The notes under the pieces: generated by a model
The model's input: only the letters and a program-made list of their open reading frames with translations
Databases searched by the model: none
Told to the model about the DNA's origin: nothing
Translations under genes and position numbers: made by a program
In this document: positions 55,229-64,000 of the stretch, one piece after another
How positions within the stretch are numbered: the stretch's first letter is position 1
How the letters are laid out: each line of letters starts with the position of its first letter
Origin: JAJDYQ01 sp963662865
GTDB lineage: Bacteria > Pseudomonadota > Gammaproteobacteria > JAJDYQ01
Assembly: GCA_963662865.1 (NCBI GenBank)
Contig: OY759969.1
Location: 1,488,001 to 1,552,000, forward strand
Length of the DNA stretch: 64,000 nucleotides
Reading direction: 5' to 3'

Positions 55229-56623
55229 ATGAGCGATCAGCAGGACGATAAAAAACTCTGGAGCGGGCGATTTGCCGAACGGACCGATGTGCTGGTTGAG
55301 GACTTCAGCGAATCGGTCAGCTTCGACCAGCGACTCTACGCACACGACATTCTTGGCTCCATTGCTCATGCAAAAATGCTGGCGGCGGTTGGAGTCATTA
55401 CCGATGCTGACCGTGACGACATACTCAATGGCCTTGAAGGGATACAGCTCGATATTGAGCGCGGCGACCTGTTCTGGTCCACCGAACTGGAAGACGTGCA
55501 CATGAATATTGAGGCCCGTCTGACAGACCGTATCGGCGAGGCTGGCAAAAAACTGCATACCGGCCGCTCCCGTAATGATCAGGTAGCGACCGATATCCGG
55601 CTGTATCTGCGCGACGGGATTGACCGGATTGTCGTTCTGCTGAAAACTGTTCGCTCCCGATTTATTGACCTCGCGGAAGCCGAAGCGGATACGATTATGC
55701 CCGGTTTCACGCATATGCAGACCGCCCAGCCCGTGACCTTCGGCCATCATCTGATGGCCTGGCAGGAGATGCTTCGCCGCGATACCGACCGTATGCGGGA
55801 CTGTCGCAAGCGTGTCAATGTCATGCCCCTGGGTTCCGCCGCTCTGGCCGGTACCAGCTATCCGATCGATCGTCACATGACCATGGAGCTGCTTGGTTTC
55901 GATGCCGTAACGGAAAACTCACTTGATGCCGTCAGCGACAGAGACTTCGCAATCGAATTCACGTCGGCCTGCTCGCTGATTATGATGCATCTGTCACGCA
56001 TGTCCGAAGAAATCATCATCTGGGCGTCCCCACAGTTTGATTTTATTGAACTGCCCGATAGTTTCTGCACCGGCTCTTCCATCATGCCGCAGAAAAAGAA
56101 CCCGGATGTCCCTGAACTGATTCGTGGCAGAGCCGGGCGCGTCACAGGTGATCTGGTGGCTCTGCTCACCCTTATGAAATCCCAGCCGCTGGCTTATAAC
56201 CGCGATAACCAGACAGACAAGGAACCTTTGTTCGATGCGATTGATACCGTGGAAGTCTGCCTGCGGTTGTTGGCCGTTATGGCGCCTTTAATCAAAACCA
56301 AAACCAGCCATATGCGGGCAGCGGCCCTGCGCGGCTTTCCCACAGCAACTGACCTCGCTGACTATCTGGTGCGCAAGGGTATCCCATTCCGGGATGCCCA
56401 CGAGATTGTTGGCAAGTCTGTTGCTTATGGCATCAAAAACAACAAGGACCTGTCTGAGTTTTCGCTGGATGAGTTGCAACAGTTCAGCAGTCAGATTACC
56501 GATGATGTTTATCAGGTCCTCACCCTGGAAGGCTCGGTTGCTGCACGCAATCATATCGGCGGCACGGCACCGGAACAGGTCAGAGCCGCCATCCGGCGGG
56601 CTCGTGCGGAGCTCAATTCCTGA
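55229..56623 (+). CDS. argH: Argininosuccinate lyase
   Basis: Last step of arginine synthesis, splitting argininosuccinate into arginine and fumarate. 464 residues, full length. The N-terminus is KLWSGRFAERTD, followed by HTGRSRNDQVATD and the signature GSSIMPQKKNPDVPEL with the catalytic serine. Divergent from algZ, as in Pseudomonas. Confidence 0.96.
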   Translation: MSDQQDDKKLWSGRFAERTDVLVEDFSESVSFDQRLYAHDILGSIAHAKMLAAVGVITDADRDDILNGLEGIQLDIERGDLFWSTELEDVHMNIEARLTDRIGEAGKKLHTGRSRNDQVATDIRLYLRDGIDRIVVLLKTVRSRFIDLAEAEADTIMPGFTHMQTAQPVTFGHHLMAWQEMLRRDTDRMRDCRKRVNVMPLGSAALAGTSYPIDRHMTMELLGFDAVTENSLDAVSDRDFAIEFTSACSLIMMHLSRMSEEIIIWASPQFDFIELPDSFCTGSSIMPQKKNPDVPELIRGRAGRVTGDLVALLTLMKSQPLAYNRDNQTDKEPLFDAIDTVEVCLRLLAVMAPLIKTKTSHMRAAALRGFPTATDLADYLVRKGIPFRDAHEIVGKSVAYGIKNNKDLSEFSLDELQQFSSQITDDVYQVLTLEGSVAARNHIGGTAPEQVRAAIRRARAELNS

Positions 56624-56635
56624 TTAACCGGCCCT

Positions 56636-57019
56636 GTGGCGGACAAAATGACAAACGAAGATCAGCTTGAAGCCCTGCGTAAACGTCTGGCCGGATTTGC
56701 CAGTGACCGCGACTGGGATCAGTTTCATTCACCCAAAAACCTTTCCATGGCGCTCATCGCCGAGGCCGCCGAGCTGATTGAGCATTTCCAGTGGCTGTCT
56801 GAGGAAGACAGTAAAAACCTGCCGCCGGAAAAACATGAAGAGGTCGCCATGGAGCTGGCGGATATTTTTATTTTCCTGATTCGTATTTCAGACAAGCTGA
56901 GCGTGGACCTAGCAACAAAGGCCTGGGAGAAAATAGAGATCAATGAAGTGCGCTATCCGGTCAATAAAGTGAAGGGGTCTGCCAGACGCGCTTCGGAGTA
57001 CCAGGGAAGCTCCGATTAA
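56636..57019 (+). CDS. MazG-like nucleotide pyrophosphohydrolase
   Basis: 127 residues from a GTG at 56636 (an ATG lies four codons on). The single MazG-type helical domain has the metal-binding pattern AEAAELIEHFQW and EEVAMELADIFIFLIR. Such proteins hydrolyse non-canonical or excess dNTPs (for example dCTP) to the monophosphate. It begins 12 bases after argH and is probably cotranscribed. Confidence 0.88.
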   Translation: MADKMTNEDQLEALRKRLAGFASDRDWDQFHSPKNLSMALIAEAAELIEHFQWLSEEDSKNLPPEKHEEVAMELADIFIFLIRISDKLSVDLATKAWEKIEINEVRYPVNKVKGSARRASEYQGSSD

Positions 57020-57090
57020 GCCAAAGTCTCCCTGGCCAGCAGGCTATTCCGACTTGCGGAGAATGGCGCTGAAAGTCGCCGACCGACAAG

Positions 57091-57804
57091 CTAATCCGAC
57101 TCCAGGCGTTTGATCAGCCATTCACGTATTGCCAGTATCTCAGGCGGGCTGACGGAATGCGCAATGGGGTAGGTTTCCCACTCAATGTCAGGACACAATT
57201 TCTTCAGATGATCTTTCGAGGCTTCGGCAAACGAGACAGGGACTACAGCGTCCTCCTCACCGTGAGCCATAAATACCGAAGGCACATGGACCGGTTCGCA
57301 CGCCGACCCTCGAAAATGGTCGCTTAATGGCAACCAGGTTGATAAAGCCACAACGCCACCCAGATGATGCTCAGACTTCAGGCCGGCATACAGCGCAATT
57401 GAACCACCCTGGGAAAAGCCAGCCAGAATAATTCTGTGACCATCAATACCGCGTTCGATTTCATGCTCCACCAGCATGGAAACAATGTTCGCGGACTCCA
57501 CAATGCCCTCCTCGTCCTGTGGGGCGTCAAAAGAGATAGCACTGTAAATATCGTACCAGGCACGCATCATATAACCGCCATTAACAGTGATCGGGCGCAG
57601 CGGTGCGTCAGGAAAGATAAATCGCACGGGCCACTCTACCGGCAGCATTAGCTGTGGCACTATGGATTCAAAGTCACTGCCATCGGCACCAAGCCCATGC
57701 AGCCAAATGACTGAAGCGATTGGGTCAGGCCCCGTTTCTACAATGATTGAACTAAGCTCAATCTCTTCGTCAGAGGACCGGTTTATAATTTCACTGTTTT
57801 CCAT
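57091..57804 (-). CDS. Carboxylesterase/phospholipase (alpha/beta hydrolase)
   Basis: 237 residues from the ATG at 57804. VIWLHGLGADGSDFESIV gives the oxyanion region, GFSQGGSIAL the nucleophile Ser, HGEEDAVVP the Asp and AHSVSPPE the His. Belongs to the group of bacterial carboxylesterase II and acyl-protein thioesterase. Natural substrate unknown. Convergent with the MazG gene. Confidence 0.9.
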   Translation of the reverse strand: MENSEIINRSSDEEIELSSIIVETGPDPIASVIWLHGLGADGSDFESIVPQLMLPVEWPVRFIFPDAPLRPITVNGGYMMRAWYDIYSAISFDAPQDEEGIVESANIVSMLVEHEIERGIDGHRIILAGFSQGGSIALYAGLKSEHHLGGVVALSTWLPLSDHFRGSACEPVHVPSVFMAHGEEDAVVPVSFAEASKDHLKKLCPDIEWETYPIAHSVSPPEILAIREWLIKRLESD

Positions 57805-58262
57805 CGCTATAATTTTATCAGAATTGTGCGCTCTCGATTGGGATGGTATGGAACTCAAACTCTGGTTCTGTCATTACTGCGACAGCTTCTTGTCAATCAA
57901 GTGGAACAAAGAGAGGGGCAAGTATGAACAAAAATCACCGTCCTTCGGATTGTAGAATGAGCACCAACAAGTCACTCCGCCTGACTCACAGTGCTGGCGT
58001 ACTGCTCGCAGGTGAGTTCAATCGTTAGCAGCCTGACACTACAACTATTTGCAGTTAGGACTAGCCTCTACCGCAAGGTGCCCTTCCAGTTCCGACTGCA
58101 TGGCTGCTCCGGTGAGTTATTTGTGAGCGACGTGAAAATACCATCCTTGTCGTTAAGGTCTTTATTCTTGAGCAATGTCCGGGTGGCGGATTCCATTGCC
58201 AACAAAAAAGCCGCATGGCGTTACCACCATACGGCTTTTCTGAAGAGTCAGATAATGAGAGT
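57805..58262. other. Intergenic region between esterase and soxZ
   Basis: About 450 bases. Apart from the terminator at 58204-58239 I find only a doubtful 35-codon frame at 57848 with a CHYC pair. The rest shows no repeat or RNA gene. Confidence 0.4.
58204..58239 (-). terminator. Rho-independent terminator of soxYZ
   Basis: Arms AAAAGCCG (58206-58213) and CGGCTTTT (58232-58239) with an inner ATGG/CCAT stem. On the minus strand the stem is followed by a run of six T. It lies 24 bases after the soxZ stop. Confidence 0.8.
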
Positions 58263-58580
58263 CTATTTAATCTTGGCGTCGAGAGAATCACCACCACCCT
58301 TATTATCCGTCCAGCTAATATTCAGGGTATCGCCCTTCTTAGCACCGGCGAATTTGAATGACAGGTAGGGATTCTTGGAGATACCGCCAGACCAGTGCGC
58401 GGTCATAACGGTATTGCCATTGTGCTTACCGATCACTTCCTGTACGAAGTGGGCAGGGATTACCTTGCCGGTTTTCTTGTCTTTACGCAGACCGGTTTCC
58501 ATTGGGTGGCTGATCAGACATTTCACTGTCGCAACGTCACCTTTGGCCTTTGCGCGTACCTTGATGGACTTCTTAGCCAT
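58263..58580 (-). CDS. soxZ: Sulfur-oxidation protein SoxZ
   Basis: 105 residues. Partner of SoxY in the periplasmic carrier that holds sulfur intermediates of thiosulfate oxidation on SoxY's cysteine. The family start KSIKVRAKAKGDVATVKCLISHPMETG, the block PAHFVQEV and the ending LSFKFAGAKKGDTLNISWTDNKG are present. No signal peptide: it is exported together with SoxY. It lies 54 bases after soxY. Confidence 0.96.
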   Translation of the reverse strand: MAKKSIKVRAKAKGDVATVKCLISHPMETGLRKDKKTGKVIPAHFVQEVIGKHNGNTVMTAHWSGGISKNPYLSFKFAGAKKGDTLNISWTDNKGGGDSLDAKIK

Positions 58581-58634
58581 TCTTGCAGCTCCTATATTAA
58601 TTAATAATGAGTAATAATTAAGGTCAGGTCGGGA

Positions 58635-59102
58635 TTAGCCGCCACAACCACCAATAGTTACCTTGACTTCTTTTTTGCTCATGTAAACCTTGCCGCCTGC
58701 CTTGACAACGGCAACCACATTGCCCGTCTTGGCCATCTTGACGCGGGTAGACACATAAGGTTCGGCACCTTTACCCAGTGCATAACTGGAAGTCAGAGGA
58801 ACGCCATTGCCCGCCGCCAGAATCGCAATGGCTTCTGCGCCATCCATCCCGGCGGAAATCGTTACAGGCACCACAGCGCCGTTTTCTGCGATGTCCGGCG
58901 CCTTGATTTTGATATCACCGGAGTCAGCAGCGCCGGAAAGGCCGGCACCTTGCAGCGCATCGTCAACACTCTTGGCCTCGAAAGCCACCTTGTTCCAGGC
59001 CGCCAGCACCGGGCCAGGGGTTAAAAGACCTGCGCTGACGGCAACGCTTACCGTGCCTGCCGCCAGAGAGCCTTTCAAAAACATCCTACGTTTTATCGTC
59101 AT
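58635..59102 (-). CDS. soxY: Sulfur-oxidation carrier protein SoxY
   Basis: 155 residues. The twin-arginine signal is KRRMFLKGSLAAG, ending near VLAAWNK. The C-terminal GGCGG carries the cysteine that binds sulfur intermediates on a flexible arm. The ribosome-binding site AGGAG lies nine bases upstream. soxYZ stands alone, without soxAXBCD, which is usual for sulfur oxidisers that store sulfur globules or that scatter their sox genes. Confidence 0.96.
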   Translation of the reverse strand: MTIKRRMFLKGSLAAGTVSVAVSAGLLTPGPVLAAWNKVAFEAKSVDDALQGAGLSGAADSGDIKIKAPDIAENGAVVPVTISAGMDGAEAIAILAAGNGVPLTSSYALGKGAEPYVSTRVKMAKTGNVVAVVKAGGKVYMSKKEVKVTIGGCGG

Positions 59103-59212
59103 TATGAATAACTCCTGATTAATGAATTAATTTGTGAACCTAACGTCCGCACAACATTAGGAAGCAAGATATGATCCAGAATGATTATTTAATTAAAATC
59201 AATGACTTACCG

Positions 59213-59288
59213 TTGCACTGCCATTTTGGCTTGCACCCATCATCGCAAACTGCAATCATCATTTGGGCGCTTCATTGCGATATGCAAT
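59213..59288. promoter_or_regulatory. Cluster of TTGCA/TGCAA elements upstream of soxY
   Basis: TTGCA at 59213 and 59231, TGCAA at 59251 and 59283, an inverted repeat GCCA-TTT-TGGC at 59220-59230 and another ATTGC-GATAT-GCAAT at 59274-59288, 110-190 bases upstream of soxY. Clustered dyads at this distance suit an enhancer-binding protein such as the neighbouring sigma-54 regulator. I found no convincing -24/-12 promoter. Confidence 0.4.
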
Positions 59289-59310
59289 ACCCGAATACGC
59301 ATCGACGCCT

Positions 59311-60669
59311 TTACCGGGAGACCGATTTTAGCTTTCTCCAAAGAGTTGACTTGTTAATGCCGAGTAATTGCGCGGCTTGTGCGCGATTACCGCCGACATG
59401 GTCGAGAACCGCCTGAATGTAATTTTGTTCCAGGGTTTCCAGGTCAGGCCAATCGTGGGGTTCGACAGACATTGCCGTTGCAGAATCCGAAGGCGCATGA
59501 TTGTCCCAAATGGCCGGTTCATCGAGATTCATTAGCTGTCCAGGCTCTGCCAGAGCAACATGGCGTTCAACAACATTTTTAAGTTCCCGGATATTTCCAG
59601 GCCAGTGATAATCCATAAACAACTGCATGGATTGCGAATTGAACACCTGAACATCTCGATGATATCGATCTGAAAATTCCTGAATAAAGCTTTCGACCAG
59701 CATAGGAATATCGTCCTTGCGTTCCCTTAATGCAGGCATTTGGATTTTTATGACATGCAGGCGGTGGTAAAGGTCTTCCCTGAATAATCCATCGGTCATC
59801 ATTTGCTCAAGATTCCGGTTGGTTGCCGCAACAAATCGCAGATCGACTTTAACCGGCTTCAAACCGCCGACGCGGGTCACCTGATTTTCCTGAACGACTC
59901 TCAATAGCTTCACCTGCATGGCATCTGAGATATTGCATATCTCATCCAGAAAAACAGTGCCGCCCGAAGCCTCTTCCAGTAACCCCCGCTTGCTGTGGGC
60001 GGCACCGGTAAATGCTCCTTTTTCATGCCCGAAAAGCTCGCTCTCCAAAAGCGATTCCGTCATGGCACCACAATCAATGACGACAAAGGGTTTATCGGCA
60101 TCCAGCGATTGTTCATGGATGGCCCGGGCAACCAGTTCCTTGCCTGTACCGGACTCTCCTTCAATAATAACGTGACAGCGGACATCCGCAATTTTTTCGA
60201 TGACACCCTGTATCGCTCTCAATGCCCGGGATTTACCAATCATTCCCAGATATTCTCTTTCATGATCAAGCTGCCGTCTCAACAGGCGATTTTCCTGCCT
60301 GACCCTGGCGTTATCAATACAGCGTTCAACCAGCAGTACCAGCTCCTCCATGTCATATGGTTTGCGGATGAAATCCTCAGCACCGAGTTTCATTGCCTCA
60401 ATAGCATTATCGACCGTGGCGAATCCGGTAATCATGATAACGGCCAGATCGGGATCTATCTGGAGAAGCTCCTGCATTAACTGCAAACCGTCCTTGCCCG
60501 GCATACTAAGGTCAGTAACGATGACCGAAACAGGGCATTCCCTGAACGCCGCTATGGCATCGTCCGCGCTTCGAAACACTCTTGCTTCAAATGAACCATC
60601 CTCGCTAAAGCGCAGAAACAGCTCTCCAGCTTTCTCATCATCGTCAACAAAATAGACACCTGCCGTCAT
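59311..60669 (-). CDS. Sigma-54-dependent response regulator
   Basis: 452 residues. The receiver domain has VYFVDDDEKAGELFL and phospho-Asp53 in VTDLSMPGKDG. The AAA+ domain has GESGTGKELVARAIH, the sigma-54 loop HEKGAFTGAAHSKRG, and VDLRFVAATNRNLEQ. The C-terminal Fis-type helix-turn-helix is GGNRAQAAQLLGINKSTLWRKL. It overlaps the kinase gene upstream by four bases. It lies beside soxYZ in the same orientation, 209 bases away, and may control it (inference). Confidence 0.92.
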   Translation of the reverse strand: MTAGVYFVDDDEKAGELFLRFSEDGSFEARVFRSADDAIAAFRECPVSVIVTDLSMPGKDGLQLMQELLQIDPDLAVIMITGFATVDNAIEAMKLGAEDFIRKPYDMEELVLLVERCIDNARVRQENRLLRRQLDHEREYLGMIGKSRALRAIQGVIEKIADVRCHVIIEGESGTGKELVARAIHEQSLDADKPFVVIDCGAMTESLLESELFGHEKGAFTGAAHSKRGLLEEASGGTVFLDEICNISDAMQVKLLRVVQENQVTRVGGLKPVKVDLRFVAATNRNLEQMMTDGLFREDLYHRLHVIKIQMPALRERKDDIPMLVESFIQEFSDRYHRDVQVFNSQSMQLFMDYHWPGNIRELKNVVERHVALAEPGQLMNLDEPAIWDNHAPSDSATAMSVEPHDWPDLETLEQNYIQAVLDHVGGNRAQAAQLLGINKSTLWRKLKSVSR

Positions 60670-62591
60670 TCGAGAGATTCCACCCGGGCCACCCCCGGAT
60701 TAGCCAGCATAACCATGCTTGCCATAACACCAATAATTGTACCGCTTTCATCGGCCATATTTTCAAGTTGCAGAGCACCGTGGTGCTGCTCGACAATGCC
60801 CAGGGCAATGGATAGGCCCAGGCCACTTCCCTCGCCAATACTCTTGGTGGTAAAAAATGGTTCAAACAAGCGTTCCATGACATCATCTGCTATGCCCTGC
60901 CCTGCATTGAAGACACTGAGTTGATAATTATCCCTGATCTTCCCGGCAGTCACCTCCACCGTGCCGCCCGCCTCACTTGCCTGAATGGCATTCATCAGCA
61001 GATTTATAAATGCCTGCTGGAGCCGCCCGCGATCACCACAGACCGTAAAGTCACTTTCACATTCGATATCAATCCCGACCTTTCTCTCCCCCGCGACCGA
61101 TAGCACCAGGGTCCGTGTCTGGAGCAGCCATTCCCGAATATCAAATTGCGTATAATTTACTGGCACCTGCCGGGAAAAATTCAGTATGCCCTGAATAACT
61201 ACTGACGCCCGCTCACACTCTTCCCTTATAGCCACGACATCGCTACTGCTTGCCGCTTTCCCCGCCGAGATGTCCTTTTCTATCAAACGCGCATAGGAGA
61301 TCACGTTATTCAGCGGGTTATTCAGCTCATGGCCTATACCCGCAGCCAACTGACCAACGCCAGCCAACTTTGCATTTTGCATAGCCATGTCTTTTGCCCG
61401 GTCGCGTTCATTCTGAATGAGATTGAGGCTTTCCTGCATGTCATTGAATGCGACACTCAACTCCGCTATCTCCTCGGTATCATGTACCTGCAAGGCCATT
61501 GCCTTCTCGCCACGCGACATGGCGCGGAAATTTTCCACCAGTTGTGAGACAGGCCGCGCAATCCGGGCTGCGCCAATGTGGGCCACAAACAGGCTCAACA
61601 GTAAGGTGGCCAGGGCAAATAGTAAAATTCCATAGCGCAAACGCTGGAACGGTTCATTGACTTCACTATCGTCAATCCATATACCGATAAGCCAGCTTAA
61701 AAGCCTGTCCGGGTAAGGGAAGGTCTCCGAAAAATACACCGTTTTCTGAATCTCACGGATTTCACCATCAGGATAATCCTGTACGGCACCCAGTAATGAA
61801 CCGGGCACAAATTGCGTAAAACCGCCGGGAACGGAAAATAACAGTGACTGGTCATCATCATATAAAATTCGACCGTGCCGGTCCGGCATATCGTGATTGA
61901 TTTCAATAAGGCTGATTCGACCATGATACGGCCTCGGTGCCAACTGCAAGATGTAGTCCAACTGTTGCCCAGTCAGGCTGGTAGCCAGATAGCCTACCTG
62001 CTCACCGTCAAGATCAAGAGGTACGACTCCATCCAGAAGCGTTTGATCAACACCCCGGTCAAAGAGATTAATATAGTTCACTTCGCCTGACTTTAATTCA
62101 TCCAGCTTTTCTGCAAACTCGGCAACATCCAGTCCTCGCTCCGGTTCCGCATATGGAATGTCCTCAAACCCGTCAAACGACAGCGGGGTAATCTGTCCGA
62201 GCCTGACCTTGATGAGCGTGTTGCCCCGTAAATCAAGCACTCGGAGAATCCCCTGGCCACGGGTAATATCGTTAAAACTCAGCAGGAAGCGGTTAAGGCG
62301 GTCCGTTCCGGAATCGAAGTCAGCCGGTAAGCGGCCCTGACTAGCCGCTTGCAATACAGGCAGATAGCGGCGCATGGCCGGGGAATTGGCGATTTGCAGA
62401 ACAATACCGCGTTCGTAAGACAGACTTCGTTCAATACCAACGCTTATATTACTCAAAGAGGCATGAATTTCCTGACGTATCTGCTCACGATACAGCCGCT
62501 CGCCATAAATAGTTAACCCGAACATGAGTAATGTCAGCGGCAGAACAGCACTGATTGCTATCCACCAGAAAAAGCTTTGCTGTAAGCGCAT
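60666..62591 (-). CDS. Membrane sensor histidine kinase, partner of the sigma-54 regulator
   Basis: 641 residues. One N-terminal membrane helix (ISAVLPLTLLMFGLTIYG), a large periplasmic region of about 280 residues (probably a double Cache fold), a second helix (ILLFALATLLLSLFVAHIG) and a HAMP segment. The kinase core has AAGIGHELNNPLNNVISYARLI with the phospho-His, and ATPase boxes LLMNAIQA and GEGSGLGLSIALGI. Signal unknown. First gene of the two-gene operon. Confidence 0.92.
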   Translation of the reverse strand: MRLQQSFFWWIAISAVLPLTLLMFGLTIYGERLYREQIRQEIHASLSNISVGIERSLSYERGIVLQIANSPAMRRYLPVLQAASQGRLPADFDSGTDRLNRFLLSFNDITRGQGILRVLDLRGNTLIKVRLGQITPLSFDGFEDIPYAEPERGLDVAEFAEKLDELKSGEVNYINLFDRGVDQTLLDGVVPLDLDGEQVGYLATSLTGQQLDYILQLAPRPYHGRISLIEINHDMPDRHGRILYDDDQSLLFSVPGGFTQFVPGSLLGAVQDYPDGEIREIQKTVYFSETFPYPDRLLSWLIGIWIDDSEVNEPFQRLRYGILLFALATLLLSLFVAHIGAARIARPVSQLVENFRAMSRGEKAMALQVHDTEEIAELSVAFNDMQESLNLIQNERDRAKDMAMQNAKLAGVGQLAAGIGHELNNPLNNVISYARLIEKDISAGKAASSSDVVAIREECERASVVIQGILNFSRQVPVNYTQFDIREWLLQTRTLVLSVAGERKVGIDIECESDFTVCGDRGRLQQAFINLLMNAIQASEAGGTVEVTAGKIRDNYQLSVFNAGQGIADDVMERLFEPFFTTKSIGEGSGLGLSIALGIVEQHHGALQLENMADESGTIIGVMASMVMLANPGVARVESLE

Positions 62592-62680
62592 ACCTACCTG
62601 TGGTTTGAATACAACCCGATTGTAACCATGCCTTACCCCACGTACAGGCCAGAACCCTTGCTACCCTACACTAACTTTAA

Positions 62681-62708
62681 GGCAGGCGGTAAAATTACCC
62701 GCCTGCCT
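62681..62708. other. Strong hairpin between divergent genes
   Basis: GGCAGGCGG and CCGCCTGCC arms around a loop whose TAA/TTA can also pair. No T run on either strand. It lies about 90 bases upstream of the kinase start and 78 before the small gene at 62786. Confidence 0.5.
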
Positions 62709-62785
62709 GCTTTACATATTATGGATTAAATAGCGTGTAGAATGCCGGGTTCCGAAGCGACAGGGCAACTGAGGAGGTAACTGAT

Positions 62786-62977
62786 ATGTCGATTCTTTCC
62801 TGGCTGGGGATCAGGCAGCGCTTCATGCGGCGCAGCGCACTTGATGAATTCAACGAATTCATCAAGGAGGAAAAAACTCTCCAGCGTGGCACAGACAATC
62901 ACTTTGACGAACAGCAGTTCGATAAGGCCGTTGACCTGATTCGTGACCGTCTGAAAAAGCGAGGGTACAAACCATGA
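62786..62977 (+). CDS. Small protein of unknown function
   Basis: 63 residues, charged and helical (DEFNEFIKEEKTL, FDKAVDLIRDRLKKRGY). GAGGAGG lies eight bases before the ATG. The stop overlaps the start of the following ATPase gene as ATGA, so the two are coupled and may work together. Confidence 0.7.
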   Translation: MSILSWLGIRQRFMRRSALDEFNEFIKEEKTLQRGTDNHFDEQQFDKAVDLIRDRLKKRGYKP

Positions 62978-64000
62978 TACTGAAAAATCTGCGGGCGCAG
63001 AACGTACTCAAGTACGCCCATCTGGTTCTGAGTGAAATACCGGAAAAGGGCCTTATAGCGATTTCCGGGCGCAATGAATCAGGCAAAACAGCCATTGTTG
63101 AATCCATCTGCTTTGCACTGTTCGGCCGCACTTTTTCCGTTCCGGAAAACAAACTGGAACAAATCATCCGCTGGAAAGAATCGAGCTGTCAGGTCGAACT
63201 GCAATTTAAGGGCAGGGACAACGAAACCTATCGAGTAGAACGTTCCCTCAATCACAAAGGCACCCATGCCGCGCAGATGTTTCGTGAAAATGAAGAAGAG
63301 CCATTTGTCTCCGGTCCGCACTCCGTTAATGAAGCGGTATATGAAGTATGTGACTTTGACTTTTCGCAATACCTTGATGCCCTGTATCTGGCCCAGCGTG
63401 AAATCTCGACACCGCACTCCCAGAGTGAAACGATTAAAGCCATCGCCGGAGCAACTGACCTGGAAGAAATCCTGGATGAACTGAAATGCGATATCGAGTA
63501 TGAAAAAAACCGCATCCACAGTCTGGACGCCGATGTAAGCGAAACGGTACGGCAGATTAACGAACTCAATATATCCAATCAGGCGCTGGAAAATATCGAA
63601 CAGGAGCGGCGCACACTGAATGACCGCACCCATGAAGCGGAACAGGCTGCCCGCTCTCTCGACACCACAGCAGATAATATTCAGGCTGGCTGCTCCAGGG
63701 TTCAGACTGCGGGCAAAGCCATCGCAACGACACATATTGATACATCGCTGAAAGACTGGACAGACATGATTGACGAGTTGGATTCCCAGATCAGTACCAT
63801 GCGCGATTCCTGTGAAGGCATCGAAACCGACAGCGACCTGTGTGCCGAGCAAAGCAAACTCCATCAGCAGGTCACCGAGCTCGGCAACCGCCTTGATGCC
63901 TTTGCAGATGTTCAGGATCGTATGGACGCCTACCGGGCGCAACTAGCCTCATTGCTTGATGAGGGCGATACCAACCACGAAGAGCTCGGTACGGAAAGAC
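62974..64000 (+). CDS. SbcC/SMC-like ATPase (3' end outside window)
   Basis: The first 342 residues of a protein of the Rad50/SbcC/RecF ATPase group. Walker A is SGRNESGKTAIVES about residue 32, after the typical opening MILKNLRAQNVLKYAHLVL. After residue 150 the chain turns into a long coiled coil (ILDELKCDIEYEKN, ETVRQINELN, NIEQERRTLNDR). The signature and Walker B lie beyond the window. The partner nuclease, if SbcD-like, is not upstream; the small protein at 62786 is. Confidence 0.85.
   Translation, partial: MILKNLRAQNVLKYAHLVLSEIPEKGLIAISGRNESGKTAIVESICFALFGRTFSVPENKLEQIIRWKESSCQVELQFKGRDNETYRVERSLNHKGTHAAQMFRENEEEPFVSGPHSVNEAVYEVCDFDFSQYLDALYLAQREISTPHSQSETIKAIAGATDLEEILDELKCDIEYEKNRIHSLDADVSETVRQINELNISNQALENIEQERRTLNDRTHEAEQAARSLDTTADNIQAGCSRVQTAGKAIATTHIDTSLKDWTDMIDELDSQISTMRDSCEGIETDSDLCAEQSKLHQQVTELGNRLDAFADVQDRMDAYRAQLASLLDEGDTNHEELGTER

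Noticed and set aside
55148..55876. Long N-terminal extension of algZ
   Set aside because: It is fully antisense to argH, whose coding sequence is intact and conserved.
57848..57955. 35-codon frame with a CHYC pair
   Set aside because: Too short and no clear ribosome-binding site or recognisable family; left as part of the intergenic region.
1..64000. CRISPR array, rRNA or tRNA genes
   Set aside because: No regularly spaced repeats, rRNA-like stretches or tRNA T-loop patterns were noticed in the gaps; a tRNAscan run would settle tRNAs.

Overview
The window looks like a chromosome segment of a sulfur-oxidising gammaproteobacterium. Evidence: trxB/ftsK/lolA, rpoZ-spoT, glyS-gmhB-plsC, a DUF4124 gene before ntrBC, and argH back to back with algZ-algR-hemD are gammaproteobacterial gene neighbourhoods. 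soxYZ, a rhodanese and a TauE/SafE-type exporter point to sulfur metabolism. The assignment to sulfur oxidisers is inference from gene content; no rRNA or tRNA gene was seen.

Layout. 1-7.4 kb: lolA (cut by the window edge), ftsK, a DNA-methyltransferase remnant wedged against a 3'-truncated ald, an IS3-type transposase remnant, trxB, and two exported proteins of unknown function. 7.4-12.7 kb: a complete bioBFHCD operon with a recognisable BirA operator over its promoter, divergent from comF. 12.8-21 kb: ubiA-ubiC, spoT, rpoZ, pntAB, rhodanese. 21-27 kb: two unknown proteins, a TSUP transporter, and glyS-gmhB-plsC without an adjacent glyQ.

27-39 kb is the accessory region. A glutathione reductase gene (gor) is broken by an internal TGA and a 7-bp tandem duplication. 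Next comes a tightly overlapping six-gene cassette on the minus strand (28.6-35.7 kb): two paralogous ParB/Srx-like proteins, a small PD-(D/E)XK-like protein, an SNF2 helicase, a B12-binding-type radical SAM protein and a GHKL ATPase. Then comes a scar of duplicated pieces: an SH3-domain gene half fused in frame to the end of gor, a glyS start fragment, and an inverted gor fragment. A Tat-exported short-chain dehydrogenase and the intact SH3-domain gene follow. The cassette is the best candidate for an undescribed system, probably DNA modification or defence; that function is inferred, not shown.

39-51 kb: a symporter-sensor hybrid kinase next to acs (acetate-switch arrangement), xthA, a UPF0158 protein, a DUF4124 protein, and ntrB and ntrC, each carrying a frameshift. 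51-64 kb: a ParA-like ATPase, a ferredoxin-reductase-type flavoprotein, hemD-algR-algZ without hemC, argH, a MazG-like protein, a carboxylesterase, soxYZ, a sigma-54 two-component pair, and the start of an SbcC/SMC-like ATPase that runs off the window. Recurrent frameshifts, IS remnants and duplications suggest active genome rearrangement, or in part assembly error, which raw reads could distinguish.
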